The notes beneath the pieces were generated by a model. The model ran no database searches and had not been told where the DNA came from. It saw nothing but the letters and a program-made list of their open reading frames with translations. 64,000 nt of DNA from NCBI GenBank assembly GCA_051294375.1, contig CM119265.1:1360726-1424725 (forward strand), in the 5' to 3' direction. Of this stretch, positions 47,455 through 58,664 are shown piece by piece (position 1 is the stretch's first letter; each line of letters opens with the position of its first letter). Source of the stretch: Paraspadella gotoi. Lineage: Eukaryota; Chaetognatha. The position numbers and the translations under genes were made by a program.

Positions 47455-47720
47455 TTTAAATGTAAATTATTATATGTCTCTCTTCCTTCTCTGCATTCCT
47501 CTCCTCTCTCTCACAACTCTCCTCTCTCCTCTCACTCTTCTTTCTCTCTCACTTCTCACGTCGTCTTCTCTTCACTTCTCTCTTTCTTCTCACTTTCCTC
47601 TCTCTCTCTTCTCTCTTTTTATGCCAATAGCGACGATCCTTATGCTTTTAAGATTATTTAACTTGCATCATTTTTTCCAACTTGCATCATTTTTTTTTCA
47701 ACTTGCATTCCGTGTGTCCG
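45430..47720 (+). mobile_element. Helentron-like element, long form, third copy (3' truncated)
   Basis: Starts at GTCGGAGGATTTCTC (damaged terminal motif) after TTTGAGCAAACAAT and follows 15,265-16,900 colinearly. Long T homopolymers (46,050-46,085, 46,630-46,720, 47,360-47,450) replace shorter ones in the other copies. Core repeats and hairpin are absent. Confidence 0.5.
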
Positions 47721-47798
47721 AAAAGAACGTCATAGAGTTGTAGTATCATCTGAGGGCTTCGTGTGAGCCCGAGCTCACTGATACACTACGTAGACTCC

Positions 47799-47835
<37 letters not shown>

Positions 47836-47962
47836 TAAGGTGTTTTCAAATCTACGAATCAAATATTAAACACCATGAAAAAAAAGCGAAATATCATAAT
47901 CGTTTCACGTTGCTCAACTTTAGCAAACATTACTTCTCCTTGAAATTCCTGCACTTTGCTTG

Positions 47963-47998
<36 letters not shown>

Positions 47999-48064
47999 CT
48001 CTCCTCTCTCTCTCTCTCTCTACTTTTACTTTATACCCTNNNNNNNNNNNNNNNNNNNNNNNNN

Positions 48065-48072
48065 CCGTGAAG

Positions 48073-48110
<38 letters not shown>

Positions 48111-50165
48111 GAGAGAGAGAGAGCAGAGAGAGAGAGAGAAGAGAGAGAGAGAAATTTTATTTGTCGCGTCAAGAAAGGAAAGAATGTGGGAATTTAGGGA
48201 AAGCGAAAAACAAATTGTTAATTGAAGCTAAAATACTAGTGGTTCAAACATCTTAAGACTGATTGCTAATCAATATATTTTTCAATACTAATAGGCTATG
48301 TTTTTTTTTTTTGGACCAGAAAAAAAATATATTCCCACAAGCTAATTAATGAGTTTTTTTATGATTTATAAAAAAAGTTGAGGCTTTCAAATGTTTTATT
48401 TTCTTCCACATGCGCCGCTACGGGTTATATATTCGATGTAAAACGATCATTAAGATGTATATAATAGAGTTTCCGGTTTCATTGTGAAATTCGTTTGGTT
48501 CTGAGTCAGTCAAGTTGGTCTCTTCACTTTCCAAGTCAAAATATTCACGAGGGAAGGAAAGGAGGAGGGAAGAGAGAAAAGGAAAGGGAGACAAAGAGAG
48601 GAAAGAGAATTAAGAAAGGAGGAAAATGGAAAATGGTGCGCCAGCGCCATTCATAGTAAATCGCTTTCAAGAATTAACAATGAACCTGTTACTTAACCTC
48701 GGTAAAATATTTTATAATTTGAAAAAAAAGAATTATTGTCTTGGTTTCTTCTATTGTTTTTCGTTGGTTGAATATCTTAGAAACAGATATTTGATCTTTC
48801 ACAACGGAATTTTATTATTATAAATGCAGACATCTTTCGAACAATAATTTTTGTTCCTTTCATCAGTGCACTTTGAAACTGATGGAAAAACAAAATATTC
48901 TTAAAAAAAAATATATAAATATTATAGTTAATATTTTAGTCATTATTTAACTACATCACACTTTTGTTTAATTTACTTAGAATGAAGATAATTTACTTAA
49001 ATCATCGTTCATAATTTTTTTCAACATGCATAGTTTTTTTTAAACTTGCATAATATTTTCCAATTTGGAATAATTTTTTTCATTAGCAAATTTTTCAACT
49101 TTCATAATTTTTTCAATTAGAATATTTTTTTAAATTTTATAATTTTTCTCAAAAGAGAGGAGAAAAAGAAGGGGAGGAAGAAAAAATATAAAAGAAAAAA
49201 AAATGACTTAAGAAAATTATTTAAACAAGCAAAAAAAAGACAACGAAATATTTTTTCTTAATTTAAAAAAATAAATCAAGAAAAAAGAAATCGGGAAACA
49301 GCCTCTAATCTCCAAGTCCAAAATTTTAGTTGTGTCTCTTTTCTTGTCTGAAAAAAAATCGGGGCTCAGTTTGGGGTAAATCTGAGACTGTTTGGGTCAT
49401 ACTGGAGTTTGGGGTCAGACTGATGTCACTATCGATAAAAAAAAAACGTTTTTCAGTCTAAAACATCAGTAGCGTTAATGTGGTATAGATGATTATAAAA
49501 TGAGTAGTTATATGAAACTTTTTTAGGTTATTTTAAATTTTGGAGAGCGTTCACACTCCCATTTACATTTTAAAACTCTTTTATTTAAAAAAAATCCATA
49601 TGTTGTGTTTATTGGTTGTTTTGTTGTTTATGTCAGTTGCGATCAAAGTGTTATTTTGAGAAGCGATCATGCGACATGCGATCATGCGATCATGCGATCA
49701 TAGCGATCATGTGATTCTTTCCTCGGTCGCTATGGCAATCACAATTTCGTAAAATTCCCAAATTATTATTAAATTTACTTTGTGCAATTAACTAAATTTT
49801 CAAGAAGATGTTATTTGTTGTTTGCCAAAAGTTAATGAGACAACTAGTTACTTAATTAATCGACTGTTGGTATTAAATAAAAAAGCTTAGTAGATGAGAC
49901 AAGCTTAATTAATCAGACATGCTAGTTAATGAGACATACATAGTGCGTTTGGCGTTTCATGCTAATTACTTCCTTTAGGTGGCAATTATTGTGCCTGACG
50001 CACATCAATTTGCTTTCATGCATATATATTTTTTAAATATTTACCTTTAGCAAATTCCGTGACTTTTAAAAATGGGAAAAGAAAATCCGACAAAAACAAA
50101 TTATATGAAATCGATTTTCAACGTTTTTTCTTCTTTTTTTTTGTGTTGAAATGATTGATTACTTT
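48065..50165 (-). repeat. Inverted copy of about 30.05-32.05 kb
   Basis: Starts after a 25-N join, GA array first, then TTTCCGGTTTCATTGTG and AT-rich sequence. No gene. Confidence 0.65.
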
Positions 50166-50170
50166 TTTTA

Positions 50171-51064
50171 GTCGGATCTGCTTTCAGCCAGATCCCGACT
50201 CTATATATTCACTTTGTCGTGTTGTCGGTCACCCCTCAATATTGTCAGGCAGCGACTTATTATCATGTCAGAATACACGAATTATGTAAATTATGCAAAA
50301 AAAGAATGTCCATCCCGTCCGTCTGTCCGCCGTCCATAACGTCCGTCAGTGCCTCAGTCCCCTCAGTCCGTCCATCCGTCATCCAATGCAGTCGTCAAGT
50401 CCGTCCGTCGTCCGACCGTACCTCGTCCGTACCCACCTTAGCAAAAACACTAATTACTCATGAGTTGGATGGATGGATTGGAATGACAATTTGTGTGGTG
50501 GGTACGGAAAGTGTGTGAATTGACACTGCTATTGAGATTCCGCATGGAATCATTTGAGTGAAATAAGTCTTAAAGGGAAAAAAAGAAAAAAATATATTCA
50601 TATTTGAACACCAATTACTCATGAGTGGATGGGGCGATTGACCCTTGAAATTCTTGTAATTTGGGTAGAAAAGTGTGTTATAAACTGGAAATAAAGTTCG
50701 ATGGAATCGTTTGAGTGGAAATGAGTTTAAATAGCAAAAACAAAGAACCTCATCTTCACTAAATTGATTAAGCTTCTTTTTCTTTTTTAATTTTAAATGC
50801 TAAATGCCAAGATGTATATTAATCAATAATTAAATCATGTTATTAATCAATTAGTCAATTAATTAATCAATAATTAATCATACAAGTCATTAATCAATCA
50901 AAACAAACATTTGTGATCAAATATTAATTAATGGCCTAATTATTTAAATAATTAACAGAATAAATTAATTATTAACTGTAATTAAATAATTAATTAACTT
51001 GAATTAATTATTAATTAATTATTATTTAATTAATTAATACGATAATGATCGGGGCAGATCCGAC
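50171..51064 (-). mobile_element. Helentron-like element, short form, third copy
   Basis: GTCGGATCTGCTTTCAGCC (hairpin with one extra base), a CCGT microsatellite (50,310-50,440), core repeats and GCAGATCCGACATTGTTGG. Nearly colinear with 41,220-42,129 in the same orientation. Confidence 0.6.
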
Positions 51065-51251
51065 ATTGTTGGCTCAAACTATTGTCTCTCTTCTCACACA
51101 AAAAAAATCATTTTTTCTAACATTAAAAATTTATATAGGTTTGCTAAAAAAATAATTTGGACACATGAAACAAAAGAACAATTTAAATGACATTATAATA
51201 AAAGAAGGGGTTCAGGATGGACAAAAAGGAGAGAGAGAGCGAAGAGAGAGC

Positions 51252-51295
<44 letters not shown>

Positions 51296-51369
51296 AGAGA
51301 GAAGAAATAAGGGAGATGATTGTCAATTTTGTACATTTTTTGAATTGAAGTGAAAAAAATGAGACATCG

Positions 51370-51634
51370 TACTTAACATTATTAAGAATTAAAAAAAATT
51401 AGAAAAAGGGGTGATGCCATCTGGTACAAAATTATGAGCATTAAATATTCAAATTTGAATTTTGCCTTAAACAGACAAGCTCTCTCTCTCACTCTCTCTC
51501 CGGGTCTTTTCATTTATGCATTTCACTTTTTTATTGTAATTTTATTTTTATTTGAACAATTTTTGCTTCAACAATATTTGCTTTTATTTCATATTAACTT
51601 ATTCTACACATTTTTTATTTATTGTTTATTTATT

Positions 51635-51672
<38 letters not shown>

Positions 51673-52340
51673 CCGCTCGTCAAAATGAAGAACGAGGAAC
51701 CAATCGAAAATGTATTGTTCAGCGACTTTGAGCTAAATTCAAGGCCGCCTCGTTACTGAAGCGGAAATCTGCAACCAGAGACTCATCGATGCCTGCAACC
51801 TCGACCGTTGATGCAAAAACCTAATTTATTCCGCGGAAGTTGAAAGGAGAGAAACAGATTGTTAAGATGTTAAACGTATTTTATTTTATAAGCAAAGAAA
51901 GTCAATTAAAATTGTTAGAAAAAACGAAATAAATCCACTGAAACAGATTAATTTTTTTTTTTAAATCTTCTAATTTAAATTAAACAAAAAAATTCATACA
52001 ACTACTATTTAAAATATTCTTAAAAATATATCTTCTTTCAAGCAAAAACCAAAAGTGGAGAAATTCAGTCTTTTTGATTCCCTCTTTTCAGATTTGGATT
52101 TCGTGACCAAAATTGTTAACAACATTTTTGATTAAAGGATTCGGATTCCACGAACCCAACGGAAAAAAAAAGTTTGACCGGACTTGTTAAAACTTTCGTC
52201 ATGTTATAAAATTATTATCCTTTATTAAATTAACTTTATAATCTCACTAACATCTAAATATAAATCGAACCGCATTTATAAACTGAGCAACTTGGTTCAA
52301 ATCATCCTCCACAACAAACTTTTCATTTTTGGGAAAATCA
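51370..52340. other. Start of single-copy region; CAA array and short frame
   Basis: A CAA array (51,640-51,672) precedes ATGAAGAACGAGGAACCAAT (MKNEEPIENVLFSDFE). One missing base would link it to FKAASLLKRKSATRDSS and a stop. No acceptor or donor fits the main gene, so the status is unknown. The rest is AT-rich. Confidence 0.3.
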
Positions 52341-52343
52341 TAG

Positions 52344-52367
52344 ACAATCAAAGATCACAAGATTTGG
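52344..52367 (+). CDS. Possible 8-codon microexon
   Basis: AAAATCATAG| then 24 nt reading DNQRSQDL in phase 1, and a consensus donor TTTGG|GTAAGT, phase 1. The acceptor lacks a pyrimidine tract. It fits the phase rule of the main gene but could be chance. Confidence 0.2.
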
Positions 52368-52544
52368 GTAAGTCAGCCCAAACCTCTGTACTCTTCCACC
52401 TACATAGCAAGACCTTTCGCTAAACTATTTAAACAATTTCACAAGTTAATATGCATCCAAAATTGTCAACAACATCACGATCACCGAAACTTTCCAAACA
52501 AAAATTAGGACGATTTTGGCCAAAAGTCACCAACTTCGACCAAA

Positions 52545-52581
<37 letters not shown>

Positions 52582-52740
52582 ACGTAATCACTTCACCAAA
52601 AATCTTTCGATTTTCGTTAGGTTTTTTTTTTCCTTTATTTATATTTTTTCTCTTTTTTTCTCGCATCATTTTTCTTCGTATTGATTATTTTCCTCCAAAC
52701 AAACTTCCCCATATGTTTCACGGTTTGACCCTTTTTTTTC

Positions 52741-53284
52741 TTTCTTTCCTTCTTGCCTTCTTTCTTGCTTTCTTTCTTTCCTTCATTCCTTCTTGCTTTT
52801 TTTATATCCTTCTTGCCTTTTTTCAAGCTTTTTTTCTTTCCTTCATTCCCTCTAGGTTTCTTTCTTTCTTTCTTGCCTTCTTTCTTACTTTTTTTTTCTT
52901 TCCTTCATTCCTTCTCGCTTTCTTTCTTTCCTTTTTTCCTTCTTTCTTGCTTTCTTTCTTTCCTTCTTGCCTTCTTTCTTGCTTTCTTTCCTTTTTCCCC
53001 TTNNNNNNNNNNNNNNNNNNNNNNNNNNNNNNNNNNNNNNNNNNNNNNNNNNNNNNNNNNNNNNNNNNNNNNNNNNNNNNNNNNNNNNNNNNNNNNNNNN
53101 NNNNNNNNNNNNNNNNNNNNNNNNNNNNNNNNNNNNNNNNNNNNNNNNNNNNNNNNNNNNNNNNNNNNNNNNNNNNNNNNNNNNNNNNNNNNNNNNNNNN
53201 NNNNNNNNNNNNNNNNNNNNNNNNNNNNNNNNNNNNNNNNNNNNNNNNNNNNNNNNNNNNNNNNNNNNNNNNNNNNNNNNNNNN
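52741..53284. repeat. TTTC/TTCCTTCTTGC array and gap
   Basis: Pyrimidine tetranucleotide repeats (52,741-53,002) run into 282 N. Confidence 0.9.
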
Positions 53285-53900
53285 GGTGGCGGTTCTCTAT
53301 TCAACTCCCAAATCAAAGTCTGCGATTTTCCGATTCACGTCTTTTGCGGAAGCAGGAGAAATCCGCATAGGCACGTGTGAGAAAGTTGGAGGGGGGATCT
53401 GTGATAGATGATGGGGAGTTGTGATAGAGGCGGAGGGAGTGATAGAATAGTTGCGATAATGATATGGGTTAAAGTTACGAATCAAGAAGATAATGTTGAG
53501 TAACGATTGTGATAGGTTGTAATAAATACGACGTAATGATAGAGAAAATGGGAATATTTTATAAAAGAGTTGATGTAATAACTAAATAAATAATTATTAG
53601 ATATTTTAATAATTAAATTATAATAATAATAGTAAAATAATTAATTATATTACTGATAGAGTAAGGATAGTGTTTTAAGAATTAATTAATATACACGAAA
53701 ATATTTGTTCATATCAAAAAAGGGAAGGAAAAACCATTTAAAATAATGTCAATTAAAAATTCTTTTGTGAAGATTAAGTTGTGATAGTAACTTTTGTAAT
53801 AAATTTACTTTTGGATGATTTCACATTTAACAAAAGAAAAATTCATTCATAAATAAAAACTTAAAAAACTTAAATGGGGAGCAACGCCCTTGTCTAAAAA
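53285..53900. other. Post-gap sequence, possible exon end then AT-rich
   Basis: The first ~100 bases are GC-richer and open in two frames (GGGSLFNSQIKVCDFPIH or VAVLYSTPKSKSAIFRF), with a possible donor CAC|GTGTGAG. No decision on frame is possible because the 5' part is in the gap. Sequence from 53,400 is AT-rich with TGATAG repeats. Confidence 0.25.
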
Positions 53901-53935
53901 CGACGACGACGACGACGACGAAAACGACGACGATA

Positions 53936-53966
<31 letters not shown>

Positions 53967-54150
53967 TAACGACGACCAGAAAGTCATAATCTTAATGGAG
54001 TTTGAAAAAAGTCTCTTACAAAGTATGAAGTTTGATGTAAAAATAAGTTGATTGATGACAAAATTGTCAAGAAATGACGAATGACAAAAAATACTAATGA
54101 AGACATCGAGTCAGGACGACGACGACGACGACGACGACGACAACGACGAC
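53898..54150. repeat. (GAC)n microsatellites
   Basis: Two GAC/ACG arrays (53,898-53,975; 54,116-54,150) with the common sequence AAGTC. No splice context, so the Asp/Arg frames are not called coding. Confidence 0.8.
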
Positions 54151-54217
54151 CAAGTCAAAAAATTTAGAATTTGATTCATCATTTTATGCAGAGACAGAAA
54201 AAACATGGAATTCCCTC

Positions 54218-54317
<100 letters not shown>

Positions 54318-54448
54318 ACGAGAGGTCAAAATCGTAAAGGATTTTTAATGGACCAGTAAATCGTTAATGAGTAAAACAACAACAACAACAACAACAACAG
54401 AAACAATTATTGGTAATATAATTTAAAGCTCACAGAGGAGAATTAAAT

Positions 54449-54632
54449 TGGCTCTCTTTTCCAAGAATACCCCATATTCGTTCGTTTATCCTCAAGTTTA
54501 ATTTTATTTTAATACATATTTAACTTGAATATATTTTTAAACTCATAAACCAATCCCTAACCTAATTTTTAATTTAAAAAAATTAATCTAATTCCGCATT
54601 TAAGACAAAATTGGTTGTTTTGGGAAAATAAT
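54449..54632. mobile_element. Short inverted-repeat element, telomere-like core reduced
   Basis: Left GGCTCTCTTTTCCAAGAATA, right GTTGTTTTGGGAAAATAAT. Only one AATCCCTAACC remains inside. Confidence 0.5.
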
Positions 54633-54760
54633 GTCATTAGATTAACTCTTCCCAAAATCTTCACGTTAATTTTTATAACCGACGTTAAATATTTAAACTA
54701 ATTCCATAAACCGAATGGTCTGGTTTTAAAAAATAATTATTTTTTTTTTATTTCCTATAG

Positions 54761-54800
54761 AATCATCAGCATTCAAGCGGAATAATTTGTTTTTAAAGCC
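54761..54800 (+). CDS. Candidate linking exon (phase 1 to phase 2)
   Basis: A strong acceptor (T-rich tract then TTTCCTATAG|) is followed by ESSAFKRNN in the phase-1 frame. Two donors, GTTTTT at 54,789 and GTGTAT at 54,801, both leave phase 2. Phase 2 is what the next exon (55,384) requires, so this exon would join the His-rich 5' exons to the Tyr/Ser-rich 3' exons. The donors are weak, and the call rests on the acceptor and the phase fit. Confidence 0.35.
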
Positions 54801-55032
54801 GTGTATACAATTTTTTACATTTTTATTTACAAAATATTTCCTCTTGAGAAAAAGTCGAAAAATGTCGATGACGACGACGACGACGACGACGACGATGGCT
54901 ACTAAGACAAAGACAAAGAAAATGAAGCAAAAATGAGAAGATTGTTAATGTTTGGTGAGATATTTTGTGAGATGAGAAAAAGTGGTCAAGAGATGTAAAG
55001 ATGATCACAGTCCTAATCTTCGTTTCTGTCAT

Positions 55033-55297
<265 letters not shown>

Positions 55298-55383
55298 ATT
55301 ACCGTCATTACCCTTTTTACATTATTTTTACTAACTCAAAAATACGTCTTTGCCTGCAATGTATGCTCTTTTTTTTATTTTAG

Positions 55384-55455
55384 CAAAAACAAGAAAGAAA
55401 GCGACGGTAGAGACCCTGGCGGATCACGAAATAAACAAAGAAGAATAGAAAAAAG
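55384..55455 (+). CDS. Charged exon, KNKKESDGRDPGG segment
   Basis: The acceptor is TTTTTTTATTTTAG| and the donor GAAAAAAG|GTAATA. The length is 72 nt, phase 2-2. The frame reads KNKKESDGRDPGGSRNKQRR then IEK, ending in AG; the next exon supplies T for Ser. The other two frames contain TAG stops, which supports phase 2. Composition (Lys/Arg/Asp/Gly) suits a disordered linker between the His and Tyr zones. Confidence 0.6.
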
Positions 55456-56021
55456 GTAATAAAACAAAATACGTCAGAAAATACATGTTATTTTATTACA
55501 AATACCTGTTGTTTGGTTGATTGATGCAGAAATCTATACTAAATTAAAACATTATTTAGATCTTTTATTACTTGTAAAACCTACTTCATTTAAGGATAGT
55601 TGAACAATTGCACCATTTTTGACAATAATACATTTCAAACATTTCTGACATTTGCTATACATTCAAGTTTCATCGCTTCTATCACTTAAATCAGTCGCTA
55701 TCAATTCTCCCATTCTCTCTCACTTCCATCACAAACACCACCTCAGCCTCTATCACTTGTCCCCATTTCTATCACAACAACCATTATCACTCCTCCCACA
55801 ATCTGGAAGATTTTAAAAAAAATCCACAAAAGAAAAAAAAATCTCATCTCAGATCGAGATTTTTCCTTGAATCTCAAAACGAGTTTTCATTCATACAAAA
55901 ATTGGATGCGCTCTTTTCAATTGGCGTTGTTGTTGTTGTTGTCATTCTTTTTTACCTAAAAAATTCCGATGAAAACCTTTTACAAAATTTAATATCTCTC
56001 TCTCTCCCTCTCCCTCTCCAG

Positions 56022-56349
56022 TAACTCGGGATCATCTTACCGTGAGGAGTACAAAGGAAGTCATTCATCCTCATCGTCGTNNNNNNNNNNNNNNNNNNNN
56101 NNNNNNNNNNNNNNNNNNNNNNNNNNNNNNNNNNNNNNNNNNNNNNNNNNNNNNNNNNNNNNNNNNNNNNNNNNNNNNNNNNNNNNNNNNNNNNNNNNNN
56201 NNNNNNNNNNNNNNNNNNNNNNNNNNNNNNNNNNNNNNNNNNNNNNNNNNNNNNNNNNNNNNNNNNNNNNNNNNNNNNNNNNNNNNNNNNNNNNNNNNNN
56301 NNNNNNNNNNNNTTTACGATGAAAGGAAATTTTATAGCGAAAGATCAAG
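56022..56349 (+). CDS. Ser/Tyr-rich exon(s) interrupted by a gap
   Basis: The acceptor CCCTCTCCCTCTCCAG| restores the frame of the previous exon: SNSGSSYREEYKGSHSSSSS, then 232 N (56,081-56,312), then YDERKFYSERS and the donor TCAAG|GTAAAA, phase 2. The gap starts within a TCG Ser array. It may be one exon or two. Ser/Tyr/Arg/Glu composition introduces the style of all remaining exons. Confidence 0.65.
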
Positions 56350-56406
56350 GTAAAAATTTTTATGGATTCAAATCTTTCTCTCTTTCTCCCTTTCTATCCT
56401 TATGTA

Positions 56407-56913
56407 TATCTGTAGTCAGGCTTTGCACAAGTTCACCCCGCCTATAAGCACGACACCTTCAGTCGTGACCCAGTGGCTCGTTGTGCAATATCATCAGCTC
56501 ATGACCATTAGGTACCGGGATCGATCCCCTATGGTACCTACCCTGTGGGAAGGGTGAAGACGGCCGGGTTCCAAGCAAAGGACTCTTTCCATTGTTGCTA
56601 AGGGGGCGCAGAAGATACATAGAGTAGTCTTCAGCTTACTTATTGCCTTTTCTCGTCAGCCCAATGTGGTCACCAGTGTGGATAAAGAGTGGGCTGAAGA
56701 TTACTATCCGTATCTTCTGTGCCCCCTCAACAGCAATGCAACTGGTCCTGGGCCTGGAACCAGTCTTTAAGGTTTTCCAGGCCCCAAGACAATTTATTGA
56801 CATTCTCACGGGGTATCTTATGGTTTTGAGCTGCTGGTATTACTCAATGAGCTATCGGGTCATGACTGAAAGAGTCATGTTAACTTATGCAATGCCCGAC
56901 TCCAGATATAAAT
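56407..56913. mobile_element. Full-length palindromic (foldback) element, about 507 bp
   Basis: The ends are TATATCTGTAGTCAGGC and, inverted, TATATCTGGAGTCGGGC, probably flanked by TA. The arms pair over nearly their whole length: TTGCACAAGTT with TTGCATAAGTT, CAGTCGTGACCCAGT with CAGTCATGACCCGAT, and an inner pair 56,566-56,635 with 56,693-56,761 (GCAGAAGATAC and GTATCTTCTGTGC). A tRNA-like B-box (GGATCGATCCCC) exists in the left arm, but the element is better explained as a foldback MITE. An AAT/AAAT tail (56,914-56,990) follows. Intronic. Confidence 0.75.
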
Positions 56914-57061
56914 AAATAATAATAATAAATAAATAATAATAATAATAAGAATAATAATAATAATAAATAATAATAAATAAATAAATAGAAAGAAAGAACT
57001 TTTTGCAATGATCTCATAAATTCTCATTTTAATATCTTTCTTTCTTCCCCCAATTTCTCAG

Positions 57062-57695
57062 AAATTCGCCCCACCCCTCCTCCTCCTCCTCCTCCTCCTC
57101 CTCTCGCCAATCCCCTCCTCGGGATCAAACCTTCCATTCCTCCTACAACAACAACGACAACTATGCGTACGACGGCGAAAAATACACGTACGGCGGAGAA
57201 AATCAGGCGTACGACGAGAAAAAGTATTCGTACGACACGAACGATTACGGACGCGAGTCTGAGTACGGACAGAAAGAAAAGAAAGAGTACAAACGCGAAC
57301 AGCGCGATTCGTACGAACGAAAGGACCGTTCGTACGGACACGAGAAGCATTCGTACGGACACGGTGGCGAAGAAAAGACGAAGGAGTACGGGTACGACGG
57401 ATACAGCGGAAAGGAGACGTACGCGGGAGAGAGATACCCGGACAAAGGATCCTTCAAGAGCGAGAGGGAATCGTACGACCGAGAGGACGGGAAGAAGAGT
57501 ACTTACGAAAGGGAGTCGTACAAAGGGAGAAACCAAGATTCGTACGGCGAGAAGGAGAATTCGTACGGACACTCCTACGATCGATACAACGGGAAAGAAG
57601 ATGCGTACGGACGATCGGCGGAGATAGAGAGAGAGACGATTGGGCGAAGAGGAGAGGGAGAGAAGGAGAAGAGGGTAGGACGAGATGAATTACCG
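57062..57695 (+). CDS. Tyr/Gly/Ser/Glu/Lys-rich repeat exon (largest exon)
   Basis: The acceptor CCCCAATTTCTCAG| in phase 2 gives RNSPHP, a Ser run, RQSPPRDQTFHSS, YNNNDNYAYDGEKYTYGGEN, then about 170 residues with Tyr every 6-10: SYDTNDYGRESEYG, DSYERKDRSYGHEKHSYGHG, DGYSGKETYAGERY, SYDREDGKK, ESYKGRNQDSYG, SYGHSYDRYNGKEDAYGRS, and ends RVGRDELP at CCG|GTGAGG. The whole 211-codon frame is open yet contains no ATG. CpG-rich TCGTACGGA codes Ser-Tyr-Gly. Such Tyr/Gly/Ser repeats occur in adhesive, silk-like and phase-separating proteins, but no family is assigned. The phase-0 donor does not fit the phase-1 acceptor of the next exon, so a one-base error or an unseen alternative donor is likely. 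Confidence 0.75.
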
Positions 57696-57699
57696 GTGA

Positions 57700-58095
57700 G
57701 GAGGAAGGGGAGGGAGGGAGGAAGGGAGAGGAAAGGGAGGGCGGGAGAGGGAGAGATGGAGGGAGAGGAGAGGAAGAAAGAGGAGGAAGGGAGTTAGAGG
57801 GAGGGAGGAGAGGGGAGGGGAGAGGGAGAGAAGAGGGGAGATGTGAGGAGATGGAGGGATGGAAGAAAGGAGAGAGGTGGGAGGGAGGGAAAAGAGGAGG
57901 AGGAGGGAGGGAGAGGGAAGGAAGAGGGAGGGAGCGAGGGAGGGATAGATGGAGGGAGAGAGGGAAGAGGGAAGGAAAGAGGGAGGGAGGAAGGAAGGGA
58001 GAGAGGGAGGAAGAGAGGGAGGGGAGAAGGGAGGTGTGAGGAGGGAAGGAAATAGAAGGGGAGGGACAAGGAGAGAGGGATAAAGAATAGGAGGA
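57700..58095. repeat. GGGAGGGA-type polypurine tract
   Basis: A ~390-bp purine tract follows the donor at 57,695. Minus-strand Ser/Pro/Leu frames here are translations of it and are rejected. Confidence 0.85.
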
Positions 58096-58234
58096 GGAAG
58101 AATATTGTTTCATTTTTGTTACAATACTTTTTATAACAGACTTATTTATAATTTTTATATCTAGTCTCATAAAGTAAGTAAAATATAAAGATTAATCGAT
58201 TTTTCCTTCGGAATTATAATTTTTTTGTATCCAG

Positions 58235-58546
58235 ATCCCTGGCTGGACAGAAGAGAAACAACTCCAGCCTACGGTGCCCATAATAGAGCCGCCTCCTACG
58301 GCTCCGCCTCTTCCTCTTACGGTGCTGCCTCTTCCTCTCACGGCGCCGCCTCATCCTCCAACGGCGCCGGCGCCAGCCCCGAGCGCCGCAGAGAATCCAA
58401 TTGGCGCCAACGCGAATCCGTAAGAGGAAAATCTTATCTGGATTCCAGGCGAAGGAGCAGAGGCGAAAAGGCGAATTCGCCGCGGAGGAGCGAGGACGAA
58501 GAAGGGCGATCGTCTTCGCCGCGTGGAGGAGGCTACGACGATCCAG
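58235..58546 (+). CDS. Ala/Ser/Gly-Tyr repeat and Arg/Ser-rich exon
   Basis: The acceptor is TTTTTTTGTATCCAG| and the donor GATCCAG|GTGGCT. The length is 312 nt, phase 1-1: DPWLDRRETTPAYGAHNRA, four repeats of the type ASYGSASSS, YGAASSS, HGAASSS and NGAGA, then SPERRRESNWRQRESVRGKS, YLDSRRRSRGEKANSPRRSE, DEEGRSSSPRGGGYDDPG. The Ser-Pro-Arg-Arg motifs resemble SR-type segments and are possible phosphorylation sites. It joins the next exon exactly in frame. A second frame (phase 0) is open from 58,235 to TAA at 58,421 and would give a Pro/Ala/Thr-rich end; it is considered spurious because it ignores the downstream exons. Confidence 0.7.
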
Positions 58547-58664
58547 GTGGCTGTGGTGGTGGGCTGTGGGTAGATGTGGTGGTCAATCGAAATGTGGTTG
58601 CGATATGGAAAATGGATGCGATCACGTGAGACAGTTTAATTATATTTAATTGTTAATATAAAAA

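Noticed and set aside
57024-58170. Long minus-strand frames (182 and 238 residues)
   Set aside because: They are antisense shadows of the Tyr/Ser exon and of the purine tract.
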